From assembly GCF_018143015.1 (NCBI RefSeq), contig NC_054743.1, forward strand, positions 36,025,243-36,089,242: a DNA stretch of 64,000 nucleotides, given 5' to 3'. Within the stretch, counting starts at the first letter, position 1. Each line of letters starts with the position of its first letter. Shown here piece by piece: positions 1 through 12,800 of this stretch. The position numbers were made by a program, and so were the translations under genes. The stretch is from Lytechinus variegatus (lineage: Eukaryota; Echinodermata; Echinoidea; Temnopleuroida; Toxopneustidae). Under the pieces are notes generated by a model. The model was not told the DNA's origin. It did not search any database and saw only the letters and a program-made list of their open reading frames with translations.

Positions 1-290
1 GAAAAGGCTGTATTTCAAAAGAAATAACAATGAAGGCAGTCTCATATTGTCTGAAAACAGTCTCCGCATGTCAGTGAAGAACTCTTTTGAAGGCAGCTTG
101 AAAAGGCTGTACTTTAATAAAGCAATGATGGCAGTATCATATTGTCTGAAAACAGTCTCCTCATAACTTGAAGAACTCTTTTTAGGGCAGCTCAAAAAAG
201 ACTGTATTTAAAAAATATAGCAATGGTGGCAGTCTCAATTTGTCTGAAAACAGTCTCTTCATACATGTGAAGAAGAACTCCTTTGAGGCA
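1..290. repeat. Tandem ~97-base repeat, three copies
   Basis: Three head-to-tail units share the blocks aaaaggctgta, gtctgaaaacagtctc and gaagaactc, with copies starting near 1, 100 and 190. It lies in the FIG4 intron after exon 15, and the array may continue past the left edge. No coding potential was seen. Confidence 0.85.
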
Positions 291-485
291 AAATAAGGTT
301 GCTATCCATGTTATTACTCTGAACTCTAGCTTATTCTGAGCTGCCTTTAAAACATTGAAATTTTGAGATACATGGGTTTACCAGCCCAGCCACGATATGA
401 AAGTCCTGAAAGCAGGCTTCTGATTGGTTTAACCCTATCTAAACTGGGCTATTTCAGACCAGAATATACTGGGGGGGGGGGGCAA

Positions 486-676
486 CTTGACTTACTTATT
501 TACTTACTTGCTTGCTTGCTTACTTACTTACTTGCTTACTTACTTACTTGCTTACTTACTTATTTACTTACTTATTTATTTATTTATTCATTCATTTATT
601 TATCTATTCATCCATTTATTTATTTATTTAGTTAGTTATTTATATACTTATTTATTCATTCAATCATTCATTGATA
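486..676. repeat. (CTTA/CTTG/ATTC)n tetranucleotide microsatellite
   Basis: It is about 190 bases of imperfect 4-base repeats, preceded by a run of 12 G and followed by poly-T and poly-G. It sits in a FIG4 intron. The long open frames through it are artefacts of the repeat. Confidence 0.95.
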
Positions 677-809
677 TTCACAAATCTTTTTTTTTTTTTG
701 GGGGGAGCTCATCTCAACTCGAATGGCCCTTCAATACATCATCAATGTAAATATCAAGTATGAAGTTAGCCAGAGTTGCCCAATGGATGGACGAGACAGC
801 CGAACTTAC

Positions 810-899
810 CTGATGGCCGAGGGCGTATTTTCCTGTGACAAACTGAGCTGTGTTGGTTCTGTCAAGACAGTCTACACAATTGGTCCTCACTACACCCAT
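810..899 (-). CDS. FIG4: FIG4 exon 15 (catalytic P-loop)
   Basis: It encodes [20 protein letters not shown] and [10 protein letters not shown] (90 bases, phase 0). It carries the Sac CX5R(T/S) active site, with nucleophile Cys and Arg both present. The acceptor is gttgtag and the donor gtaagt. The following exons lie outside the window. Confidence 0.96.
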
Positions 900-3800
900 C
901 TACAACACATGTCAAAAACAAAAGATTTTGTTCATTTGAGTAGCCTTCTCCTCTGGTACTTTGTCAAAAGGTAGCAGTGGTGTTGTGGTTCTGACTCACG
1001 CCTTGTAATCAGAGGGTCGTGTGTTCGAATCCCATCATGGCCTAGCGCCACTTTGCCACTCTCACCCAGGTGCTAATTGGGTACCGGTAGGAAACAACCG
1101 TCATTGTGGTTGGTTTAGCAAGTTTGCGCCTAACAGGCTGCTTGGAATGCTATGAATCCAGTGACTAGGTAATAATAATTGTGAAGCACTTGGAACAGTC
1201 GTAGCTTGATAAAGCGCAATGTAAATGCCAATTATTATTATTATCATTAAAACGTGCCGCACCTTTTGACAGGAATCATGCTTTAAAGATGCTGTGAGTC
1301 TTTTTTAATGTTTTTTGTTTTATGCAATGTGAGAACTGGTAAATGAAAAGTTGTTTGCAGGTTCCTTGCAGAAAGACAATGACTTTTGAAAAGGTACCTT
1401 TAACACACTAAAATACACACATGCCCACTTTTCAAAATGAAAAATCTGAAACAAAGAAAAATCTGAAATGGGGGAAATTACACACTAAAGTAGATTTAAA
1501 TTGTTGAATCTATGAATTTGAATCAATAGCGAAAATCCAACTACATGTACTATAATACTAAAAATTTCACCAAAATCAGATGTAAAATAAGATAGTTATG
1601 ACAATTTTAAGTTTCAACTATTTTTCAAATAACAGTTACATGCACAACTCAGTGATATGCTAATGAGAGTCAATGATGTCCCTCACTCACTATTTCTTGT
1701 TTTTTTTTATTGTTTGAATTATACAACATTTCAATTTTACAGATTTGACAAGAAGGACCAGTTTGACTTAACCATAAACTGTTAAAATAATGGTGATTTC
1801 ATATGTTCAGGGAGGAATGGAATTCTGTTTCACATGACAATGAAAAGAATTTTTTTTTTGTATTTCATATAATAAAGACATAAAAGAAATTGTGAATGGA
1901 TGACATCATCAGTCAGCTCATTTGCATACCAATTAGGATGTGCATATAACTGTTTTGCGATATTAAGCAAAATTTTATAATGTCATAACTTTCTTACTTC
2001 ACATCCAATTTCAATTTAATATTCAGTGTTATGCTTGTTAGATGTTTCTCTTTTTATTCAAATTAACTTTTTGTTGGCCAGGGGTGGACTTGTCCTTAAC
2101 ATTAAAATTTTCATATCTCTCTAATATCTCTTCCCCCTCAAACTTTAATTGGTCTCTTTCTTTTAATTTATTCTCTTCATACATCAATGTTAACTAACCT
2201 GTCTGATGAAGATCTGTTCACTAGAACCCTCCTGGGGTATATCAGTCCTGCAGATTGAACAAAAAAGTACCTCGTTTAATCAATATTGTGGAAGTGTGTA
2301 AGGGTTGTGGTGTAGCGGTTCTGACTCTCGCCTTGTAATCAGAGGGTCGTGTGTTCGAATCCCACCATGGCCTAGCATCCTTTGGCAAGGCGTTAATCCA
2401 CACTTTGCCACTCTCCACCAAGGTGTTAAATGGGTACCCGTAGGATGTGAACGCCTATTCGTAGTATGCCTAGCAATTGAGTCTTGTTGGAATGCTCCCC
2501 AGGGAGTGGAGAAGGTGCATACATTGTATGCGGGCATGCAATGATCCGATGACCGGGATAATAATATGTCTATAAAGCGCTTTAATAGAGACGTCGTTCC
2601 GATGTATTAAGTGCTATATAACTGCGGAATATTATTATTATCAATATAAAATAAATGCGTCTTCTCATAATTTATGGTGGAAGCTAATAATTAATTGATT
2701 ATTTTTTTTACCATCTTCATGATTTTTTGCTCCCTGTAAGCCTTTCAGGGCAAGTTGATTTTTGTAATTTAGATGCAGAGCCCAGAACCGTATAGACTGA
2801 AAGTGCTTTGGAGACTAAAACTACATGTATACACAAAATGTTCATGATTTCAATGCAAAATCTTAAAACGCTGACTAGTATTAAGGCAATATGAGCCTTC
2901 AAAAGCAGTACAAAAGAGTCAACATAGCATATCCTTATAGAATATTTTGAAAAATCGTTAAATGCTATGAGAATTTGCTCAAATATCCAAATGATCTGGA
3001 ATCCATTTGTGGCCGGGCTAATAACACACATAACATAAGTGCCGATATAGGTTGTCTCCATTGTTTAAGCACAAGAGAAATGCACATCTTTTCACTGAAT
3101 TTCACTAATTCCTTCAGACCAATCAGACGCTTGAATTTATGTTAGATCATAACATGGGCCACTGAATGGCACTCATACATGAACAGTCTCAAGTTCCTCC
3201 CACTTCTCAAATTTCCTAAATTCTTAACCTCTTACACAAACTCAATACCAAGATTCCTATTTCGTTTCATAAAAATAGTAAACTCTCAAGTTACCTGGCG
3301 CCCTCTCTGACAGGTATGCTAGGATGGATACCATGTCCGCTTAGGAAGATACCAGTCTTCTCTACCGAACTTGAAGCGATCTTCTCCAGTCTTGACATTA
3401 CGTCAGCATGCTTACTGAAATAAGAACAGATCATCATTAGTGGCTGTAATGTATAAGCTGTTATTTTCACATACAGATTTTTTTGCGAATCATGCGGTCC
3501 CCAAATTTTCGCGGGTTTTTTAATTCATGATCGTGTTACACTTCCACACCACAATTTATTCACCACAGAGATTCTTCGCAATAGCAAAGCTTTTCTGTTG
3601 GGGACACTGGCACTGATTACTAAATGTGTCAATATTTTTGCGTGTTGTCATGAAGCACTCATGTAACATTGTAAAGTTCTACTTACTTCTTGGTGTATCT
3701 TGCCATATCTAGGTGTATATACTGTACATGGTGCATAGGTGGGAGAAACTGGTTCAGATAAGGTGTTCAGTGTATGGTGTTTGAATTAACAATGTGCTTC

Positions 3801-6800
3801 AGGTGCTTAGAAAGCACTCATGCAATATAGTAAAGTTCTACTTTAGTACTTCTTGGTGTACATGTATGTTGCCACATCAATGTGTTTATACTCTACATGG
3901 TGCTTAGGAGAGAGAAACTGGTTCAGATATGGTGTTCAGTGTATGGTGTTTGAATTATCATTGTGCTTCAGGTGCTTAGAAAGCACCCATGCAATATCGT
4001 AAGGTTCTACTTACTTTTTGGTGTATCTTGCCATATCAAGGTGTATATACTGTACATGGTGCTTAGGAGGGAGAAACTGGTTCAGGTAGGCAAGACTAGC
4101 AGTGAGGGCTTCCGTCAAATGACTCTCCCTTTTCCTTTTTTCTCGTTTCTACAAATATATAAATACAAATATAAATAAAAAAAATAATAAGCATACCAAT
4201 TTGCAATAATAATCCATCAAATATGATTGGGTATCAGTATTACTGGTATACAATTTCCATGATCTTGAGGACCTAGCCTGATTTACATGTACATGTATCT
4301 TGCATCAGGCTCATTGGGCTAACTCTATCATACATACTATACTATAGCACAAGAAATTATGAAACATAATAAGAGGTGCAAAAGAACAAGAAATATAGAG
4401 ATAGAGGAGAGGAGAGGGGGAGGGCAAGAGAGAGGTGGGGAGCGAAAGAGAGAGAACGAAAAAGATGGTTTTAAAGAGGGATGAGGAGCGCCAAGGGAGA
4501 AAACATGTAGGAGAAAAGTAAAGAGGGGGGGAAAAAAGAGAGAAAAAGGAAAGAAAGAGATGCGATAGAGAGAGATATAAAGAAATAAGTGAGAGAGGGT
4601 AGGGGAGAAAGTGAGAGAGGGGAGGGAGAAAGTAGGAGAGAGAAAGAAAGTGAGAAAGGAGGTTGGTACATGTATCTAGGGTGGATGACTCTTACAGGCA
4701 GAGCTGCCAACCTGAAAAGGAACACTTCAGCATTTTTGAAGCTGAAAATCAGTATTTCGGTGAGGAAATCAGTATTTTTACAAAATACCATAGGACCACA
4801 CATACAACTGTAACTTTAGAAATCAGTATTTTACATGAAACTATCAGTATTCTTCTCACTTTTCAGTACTAAATACTGAAAATCAGTACTACTTGGCAGC
4901 TCTGTACAGGGTACATTGTAAAATTGACAAGAAAAAAAAAATGGGGAGAGGCTGCTGACAGACTCACCTTTACAAGATTGACAACAATCACAGGAGCTCC
5001 AAACCTGCTGAAGAGATCATTGATGTGACGTCCTGCCAGATGAGCGAAGGGATCCGCCATGTCAACTGTAAAGGTCAAAGGTTAAGCTGCTGTTATATTC
5101 ACACATGTTATAATACAAGAATAACACTAATGATACACATGTGGGTAGACCACTTTTTCCTAAAACATACAAAAAAAACAAGGGCAGCAAGATGTCAGAA
5201 TGGAAAAATTAAAGAAACATTTGGACGAACGATACATTCCAAGCACAGGGAAGAGTAAGGATCGATGACTAGAACTACAAGTGATATCCCAGGAAAACTA
5301 TTGTGTTAAAATGAGGCTAAATCGAAATTTATTTATATCAAAATTACTATGAAGGACAGACACAAGAATAAATGCGCAGGTGTTGGGCACACTGCTGCTG
5401 ACAAATCTACTTTATCATGTTGTTATTATATGATAAGATATTAATCACTACTCAATGCTGTTTGCAAAGGCGTTACTCTTCTAATATAGTATTTTGTGTC
5501 ATAATAAGTTCTTGTAATTCATATCATGTTTCTATCCACTATATCTACTATGTTTTCCTTTGTTTTATTTTCTTACCATTTACATGTAAGTTGTAAAGCA
5601 CCTAGAAATTATATTGTATAGAGCTCTATCATCATTTTTATCATTATCAAAACCCAGGATGAACATGTGTAAGTGATGTCACAAACAGGGTACGACTTGC
5701 ACCCATAAACGCACGAATTGCCAATTAGAAAACAATTAATGCCCAGACTTACTACTGATTGGTGGTTTGGGTACGATCGTAGTGACGTCTTGAGACCACA
5801 GGGCTGGCACTGAACCACGATGCTGGACGTATGAGGTGAAGCGTCCAGTCTTAAACTCAGATAGGGAGGCATCATGAACAATCTGCTCTGTCTCAACTTC
5901 GTTAGCTACTCCTCCCTGAAAGGCGATCCCATCAAATAATGACTTTCAAATCAATCGTTACTGCATCAACATTAACTTCGTACAAGAATTTTTAACCCAG
6001 AAACATGAACATTAAAGGTAAAAAATCCAATAAATTTGTCATCTTATATCCAATGGATTACTCATTTATGCCTCTACAAGACCAAACATTTATTGAACAT
6101 TTTATTTTGAATTAACAAATGTCCTCTGTGACACCAACCTTGTGACCTGCAAACTAGTAATTTCTTTACACTGAAGATTATTCCTAAAAAGGTTCTTCCA
6201 TTATCATGAAAACAAGATATTCATTGCATATAATGACCTCTGTGACATTTGACCTCTAACCTAATTACCCACAATATCTTGAACAAGTTTTAAGTTGATT
6301 CGTCATACAATAATACTTATATTTAGTTTAAAGTAGCTAAGAGAGAACAAAATAAGGATGGATGGACAACCAACCAAACCCAAACATATTGCCTCTGGCA
6401 ACAAACAGTGGGTGAGCCATGAAAACATTGGATTTCAACTTAACTGTAGGGAATCAAAATTATTAAGAATCTGACCCAATAAATTTACCAGTCATGCTCA
6501 AAGAAAGAATTCCATAAATTAGAAATTACAAAACACTTCTAAGATAAGACTTTTATTTTCATTTATTTTTAATACAAAACTAGCCAAAGTTCTAGTAAAT
6601 CAAATGTAAAGAGACACCTGGAAAAAAACATAGCTAGGCAATTCCACAATATACTGTCCATCCAACCCCTTATGTGTATGACCTGTAATTGTTTGAATCT
6701 GTTTTCTAGTTCATAATGCTCTGATTCTATAATGGCTTGCACAGTGTGTTATGTGAAGTAAGAATGAAGCAACCTGGGGATCAACATACACCATACTACA

Positions 6801-9800
6801 GTCACACCAACAGAAGGCAAAAGCGATTTTGTGTCTCGCCCACTTTTGAAAATAACCAGAAATATCGTGATTTGCGAGGGCACGCAACAGAATTGTATCA
6901 AACTTCATTGTGAAATGACTGGGATGGAGTAACTTTTGTCAAGAGCCTTGCCATTTAAATTTTAATGTTGACCTGAAAATGACCTATGACCTTACCATGT
7001 GACCTCTGACGGCAACATAACATGCAGGTCACCCAAGTGCATGTACATTTACCATACAAGTTTGGTTAAAAAGTGACTTACATATACAGAGTTAGCTGTC
7101 ATAAGAGAGTCTTGCATGTAAACTTTAAGATTGACCTCAAAATGACCTTTGACCTTTCCATGTGACCTCCCACTGCAGCATAACATGCACGTCCTCCAAG
7201 TCCATCTACCATCCAAGTTTGGTTTGAAAAATGACTTACAGTTACGGAGTTAGGTGTCATAAGAGTCTTGCATGTAAATTTTAACGTTGACCTAAAAGTT
7301 ACCTTTGACCTTACCATGTGATCTCCACCTGCAGCACAACATGTAGGTCCCCCAAGTTCATCTACCATCCAAGTTTGGTTGAAAAGTGACTCACGGTTGC
7401 AGAGTTGTGTCATTAGGTTTGCGACGGATGGACGGACAACAGACGACATTTGGATCCCTAAGTCTCCCCTTCACCTCTGGTGGGCGAGACAAAAAGTAAC
7501 TCTAAATAAACCAATGATATGCCATTCAATATAATGTAAGAACTTTGAATGGGCTGGAATTATTTTAGTTCGTGTGACTGTAGTAAAAACTCGATTGAAC
7601 TGAACTGCCCAGTTGTTGATGTAATCTACCTCAGAATTTGCTCCACGCTTGAGGAATCGAGTGCCGGCATATTCAGCAGATCTCCTAGCTATCATGGTGA
7701 TCAACACCGGTCTTCCAAAGACACAAACATCTAAGGGGATTGTTAGTCAAGGAATATCAAACTTTAGTGTGCATAACTCAAACAGGGATGCCAGTCAGTT
7801 TTAATCACCGGCCTGAAAAGATGCCAAGAAAGCATTGCAAAGAGAGTCGATTCTAATGCAGCTTAATTTGCCAAATGCAATCCCAAAGGCCTGCATCTGT
7901 TTGGTTGAAAATCAAAATGTATTTGACTGCAACTCTCTGGCACGTATTCTGAAGTCAGGTTTAACTTAGACCATGGTCTAACTCTGTGCTAAAATTATGG
8001 GAAGCCAAAAGTGTCAAAGTTTTTATTAAGTTGTATGTTTCTTATGTTTACTGTGCTCTTTCCTGATTCATCGAAGATGCAGACAATAATCTATTTATAC
8101 TTCCTACACAATTATGAATGATTTGAGAGCCGAATGAGGTGACAAATTATATCTCTATTGTTAGTGATTTATGTAGCAACTGGCTGTCCATACTTAAATC
8201 ACAACTTTAAACCTAAGTTTAAGTTAAACCCAACTTCAGAATACGGGTCTCTATGTTAAAGGCCAAAGAACACATGAGAGTCCCATTGATTACTACTGCA
8301 CAATACACACCTTGCAAATGTCTGGTGCTGCATTTTTAATCAGGAATCCTACTGTAACTTTGCCGCTTTTTTTCCCAATCCCACATTCTAACTGTCTTGT
8401 CTAGATGATAAAATATGAGACTTGGCAATGGAAAGTCACTTGGGTGATTCCTGCAAGGAAGATGCATCTCTGAATTCTGGGTTCCGTAACACAAAGGTTG
8501 GCGATCAATCGTGAACTTGATTTTTAAGATTGATTTTACATTGTAGTCAATGCAATCAATCGTAGAAAAATGTTTTTCGATCATTGCTAACCTTTGTGTT
8601 ACGGGGCCTTTATAAGGTATTTATTCAGAGATGCCAAGTTCAAAGACCAGCTATGCGTGATATTTTCTGTGAATCTGAGTGAGATCACAGTACAATGTAT
8701 ATGGGGATAGGCTGTGATAGTTGCGTGAGACAGAGATTTGAGGGGATGAACAAGAGTCCAAAATGCTTGAGTCTCACGCATAATGCGTGAGACTCGGTAG
8801 CGAGGCAAAACAAAGCCAATTGAGCAAAAGCTAAAGGTATCCAACATTGTAACTAGATGACAAGAGTGACACAAAGGATACTGCACTGTCCTACGAATCC
8901 ATGGACGATGTGGATGGCCCAGCAGGGATGGACCTGGTCCTGGAGCTTGCTCCAGAGGAAGTGGTTCCAGGCAAACTTGGGCTTGGTCTGGATGGGTACC
9001 ACCCGGGGATTTCCCAATTCATCTGGAAAACAATAACAATAAAGAACAAAACAAAATAACAAATACAAAACTAACACTAGCGTGTTAGCTATGAACTACA
9101 GTTTTATATTAAAGTAGACGTCCAAAAGGTTGAAAAATTATGATTCCAGGCAAATTTGGGCTTGGTCTGAATGGGTACCATTCATGGATTCTCTAATTCA
9201 CCCATGATATACAACAATATACAGAACTGAACTAGAGTGATAGTTAGGAGATACATTTGAAGTCTTTACTTATAATCAGCCTCCCATAGGTTGAATGACC
9301 ATGAGAGTACAATTAAATTCTTAGACCGCATTATGCAAAATGTAGGTCATGACGGCCTGCCTATGGCAATTTCTCTTTTAATCAAACTCCATTTTTATGT
9401 GCCCTCTAGATTTGTTTTCAATATAGTTGCCTTGTATGGTAGAATATCGAATTAATTTAGCCATTCTCCACCATGATGGAGTAGGTGAATACCTAGTAGG
9501 ACTCACTCCTTCACTGACAGTCTCAACAAAGGTGCACCAGCATCCCCCTCTGTGATCTTTTTTGCGATCTGTCTTCATACTTACCTTTATTCTGGTAAGC
9601 ACTGAGATTGTGTTGCAAGGAATGTGTCAGGTCGTAGCTGTAGCTGCACGTAACAAAAATAGGAAATAAGACTACATGTACGTGTAAACACAAATTCATA
9701 GTCAAGTCAATTCTATTCAGATGATGGTTTGTCTGAGTCAAATATTACGTAGATTTGGGTGAAATTATCAGTTTCTATAATGTCTTGCAGCTACATGAAT

Positions 9801-12800
9801 GCAAACATTTCATGCAGGTTTATTTGTTACAGACGGAGATTGCAATCTGTACTTTCAACGTAAGATCACAAGTGCTATCTGGTTATTACGTCAGCCTCAT
9901 TAAGCAGAAAATGACGTAGATCCTGATGATTTCAGACAAAAGAAATTGGAAAATGTTATGCGATTGCTACATCATAAGCAGACTTTATTTTGAAAATACT
10001 TTGTTACACATATAAGTCTATCAGTAAATTTAAATGTATTTGCCACACAAAGTTATTTTTTCTTGTTATTGTTGTTTATTGTTCGAAATGTAAACTTTTG
10101 CAATTTGGCTATTGCTGTCAAGAAAGTATTTTAATAAACAATTTTAATTGAAAAAAAAATAAAAAGACCTGTAACACCCTTTGTGGGAACATCCATAATT
10201 TCTTTATGGTTCATTTTAAAGTTTTTCATTCTGACATCCAGTTTTCAGAACTGATATCTAAATGATATAATGCCATCAGAATCTTAAACATCAATATTAA
10301 CCAGACTTGGGCCGAAAAACTGCAAGTAGTTTACGACCTATCCTGAGAAACATGGAAGCCAAGAGTTGAACAAAGTCTGAAAGTTTTTTTTTTTTAATTA
10401 TGAAAATTACTGAATTTCATAAGTACATGTATTGCTACAGACAAACTCGTACAGAACACAGGAAATGGGTAAATATTCTATTTGATTGTAACAGTTCACA
10501 AGAAAACTAATAGGTACCTACCTGAAGTAGAAATTGCTTGATAGATCCACATTTTGAAACATCTTGAGATACCTAATGCATTTTATTAAGCAGGAAAACA
10601 AATACAATTCAATAAATTCATTAAGTTAATAATTTGAAGGAAAATAGTCACTTTAACGCCTGGATTAACAAAAATGTGTGATAGTTGGATATTCATTTTC
10701 TTTAATGGATAAGGAAGAACTTCATATGATTTTTCTTTTTACTTTTTTTTTCAAAATCGTTTTTGGGGTTTGTTTTGAGGGCTTTGTTTATTTTAAAACC
10801 AATTGATTTATTGTTTAGATTTTAATGGATATTTTTGTTTGGTATTTTTTTTTCAATTATTTTGGGTTCCATATAGATATATGTATATATGCGAATATGT
10901 AATCGTGCTATCATTATGTAAATATTACTGATTCAATTATATTAATTATAACATATTGTATGCTGTGCAGACAGGGCTGTGGTAGAAAGCAATTCTGAAA
11001 CTGACAATACTTCCCACGATTCTCACAAATACAAATTAGATAGATAGATTGATTGATTGATAGATAGATAAATAGACAGATAAATAAATGATTAATTCTC
11101 ACAGCTTGTTTAAAGAGAGCACCAAGTTCGAGAATGCAAGGATGAAGTGAAACAGTTAAAAGGGGGAAAGAAATTGACATCCCACAGGTTTAACATTGCT
11201 GTAGGTAATAATAATAATAATAATAATAATAGGCATTTATATAGCGCCATCTATCTAGAAATGTTCTATTCCGAGGCGCGTTGTTATTATTATTATTACC
11301 CCAGCTTTAGCTTGAGCTGCCTCTCAGCGCTCATGCATTCAAGGAATTAATCCTGCCGGGTACCCATTCACCTCACCTGGGTCGAGTGCAGCACAGTGTG
11401 GATAAATTTCTTGCTGAAGGAAATTACGCCATGGCTGGGATTCAAACCCACGACCCTCTGTTTCAAAGTCAGAAGACTTATCCACTGGGCCACAACGCTC
11501 AAGAGACATTGCTTTGGAATGAAAATAAAAATGCACATTTGTGTCTATTGACTAAAAACATGCAGGACTAGACCAAAAGAAATAATAATTGACAGAGCTT
11601 CAAAGATACATGTATATGTAGATGCATTTTAAGTAAGTATTTGTTGATGGCAACTATTAATTCATTCTTCCACCCATCCATCCATCTATCCATCGATCTA
11701 TCCCTCCATCCATCTGTTGCTTCCTTTTCTTTGATTCATCCATTCATCTGTCCATTCCTATATCAATGATCTATCAATAATCCATCCATCCATCTATTAT
11801 TAGATCACACTAAACCGTCTGCTGACACCCAATCTCTGAAGATGTAACCACGAACATCAGGTGATTTCAAGTTTGATATAGGTGTTTGTGTTGGAAGTAG
11901 AGTTTACATGTACATGTAGATTGCCTTCATGAATTAACAACATAGGTCAAAATCACATCATCAACAGCTCAACACCACGTGAAACATATCCAAAGGACAG
12001 TCTAATTTCTAATTTGGTGTTGCGTTCATGTGAAAATCAGCCGAACACTAACATCAAGTCAACACCAAACTTAAAAGCCCTCATAAGGTGTACAAACCTT
12101 GCTTCATCAGGGTGTTGCTTGCGGTAGTTATCGTGAGGGATGTGCACCATAGTCGTATCCTCAATCTTGTAGATGGTATGACCTCCAATAATAGCGGCTC
12201 TGCAGGAGATGGAATACAGAACAAAATCAAGGTGAAATTTAGGCAGTATTGAACAAGAAAAACAAGACATATTTTGCATCCATAGGACATGGAAGCCGAT
12301 GCATATTTCGCAAAAATTCTCATACAGGGAGTAGTGACCTATTACCTCTGTGGCAAGTAGTCTCAGAAACCTCCCCTCACACTTTTTTCAGGAAGCCTTC
12401 TTTTTTATATTGCGAATATTCACAAGTTTTACTTTCTTTACATCCTAAAACTGCATAAAATGCCTCTGAGATAAGTGAGAGAGAGCAAAGCTACCAAGCT
12501 GGAAAAAAATGTCTAAAAAAACACAAATCTTGCCCATATGATGTCTGTGTACGGTACTGGTACAAGTGGTAGAAGTTTTTGAACGTGACATAATAATAAT
12601 AATAATCAAAATAATAGATATAATAAGAGAAGTACTTCTTGTACATGTAGTAGAGGTAGTAGCAGTTGATAAGAAGTAGTAAATTTACATGTAGTAGTAG
12701 TTTAATTTAAAAGAATTTATTGGTATTTTTTTTATACATGAACTTACTTTTTTCTTTTAGTAATAAGGATGATGTAATACCCCTCTAGGAACTTGACAAA

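Noticed and set aside
2305-2370. tRNA gene (tRNA-Thr-like head)
   Set aside because: The 3' acceptor half is missing and the body and tail are shared with other copies, so it is a SINE head.
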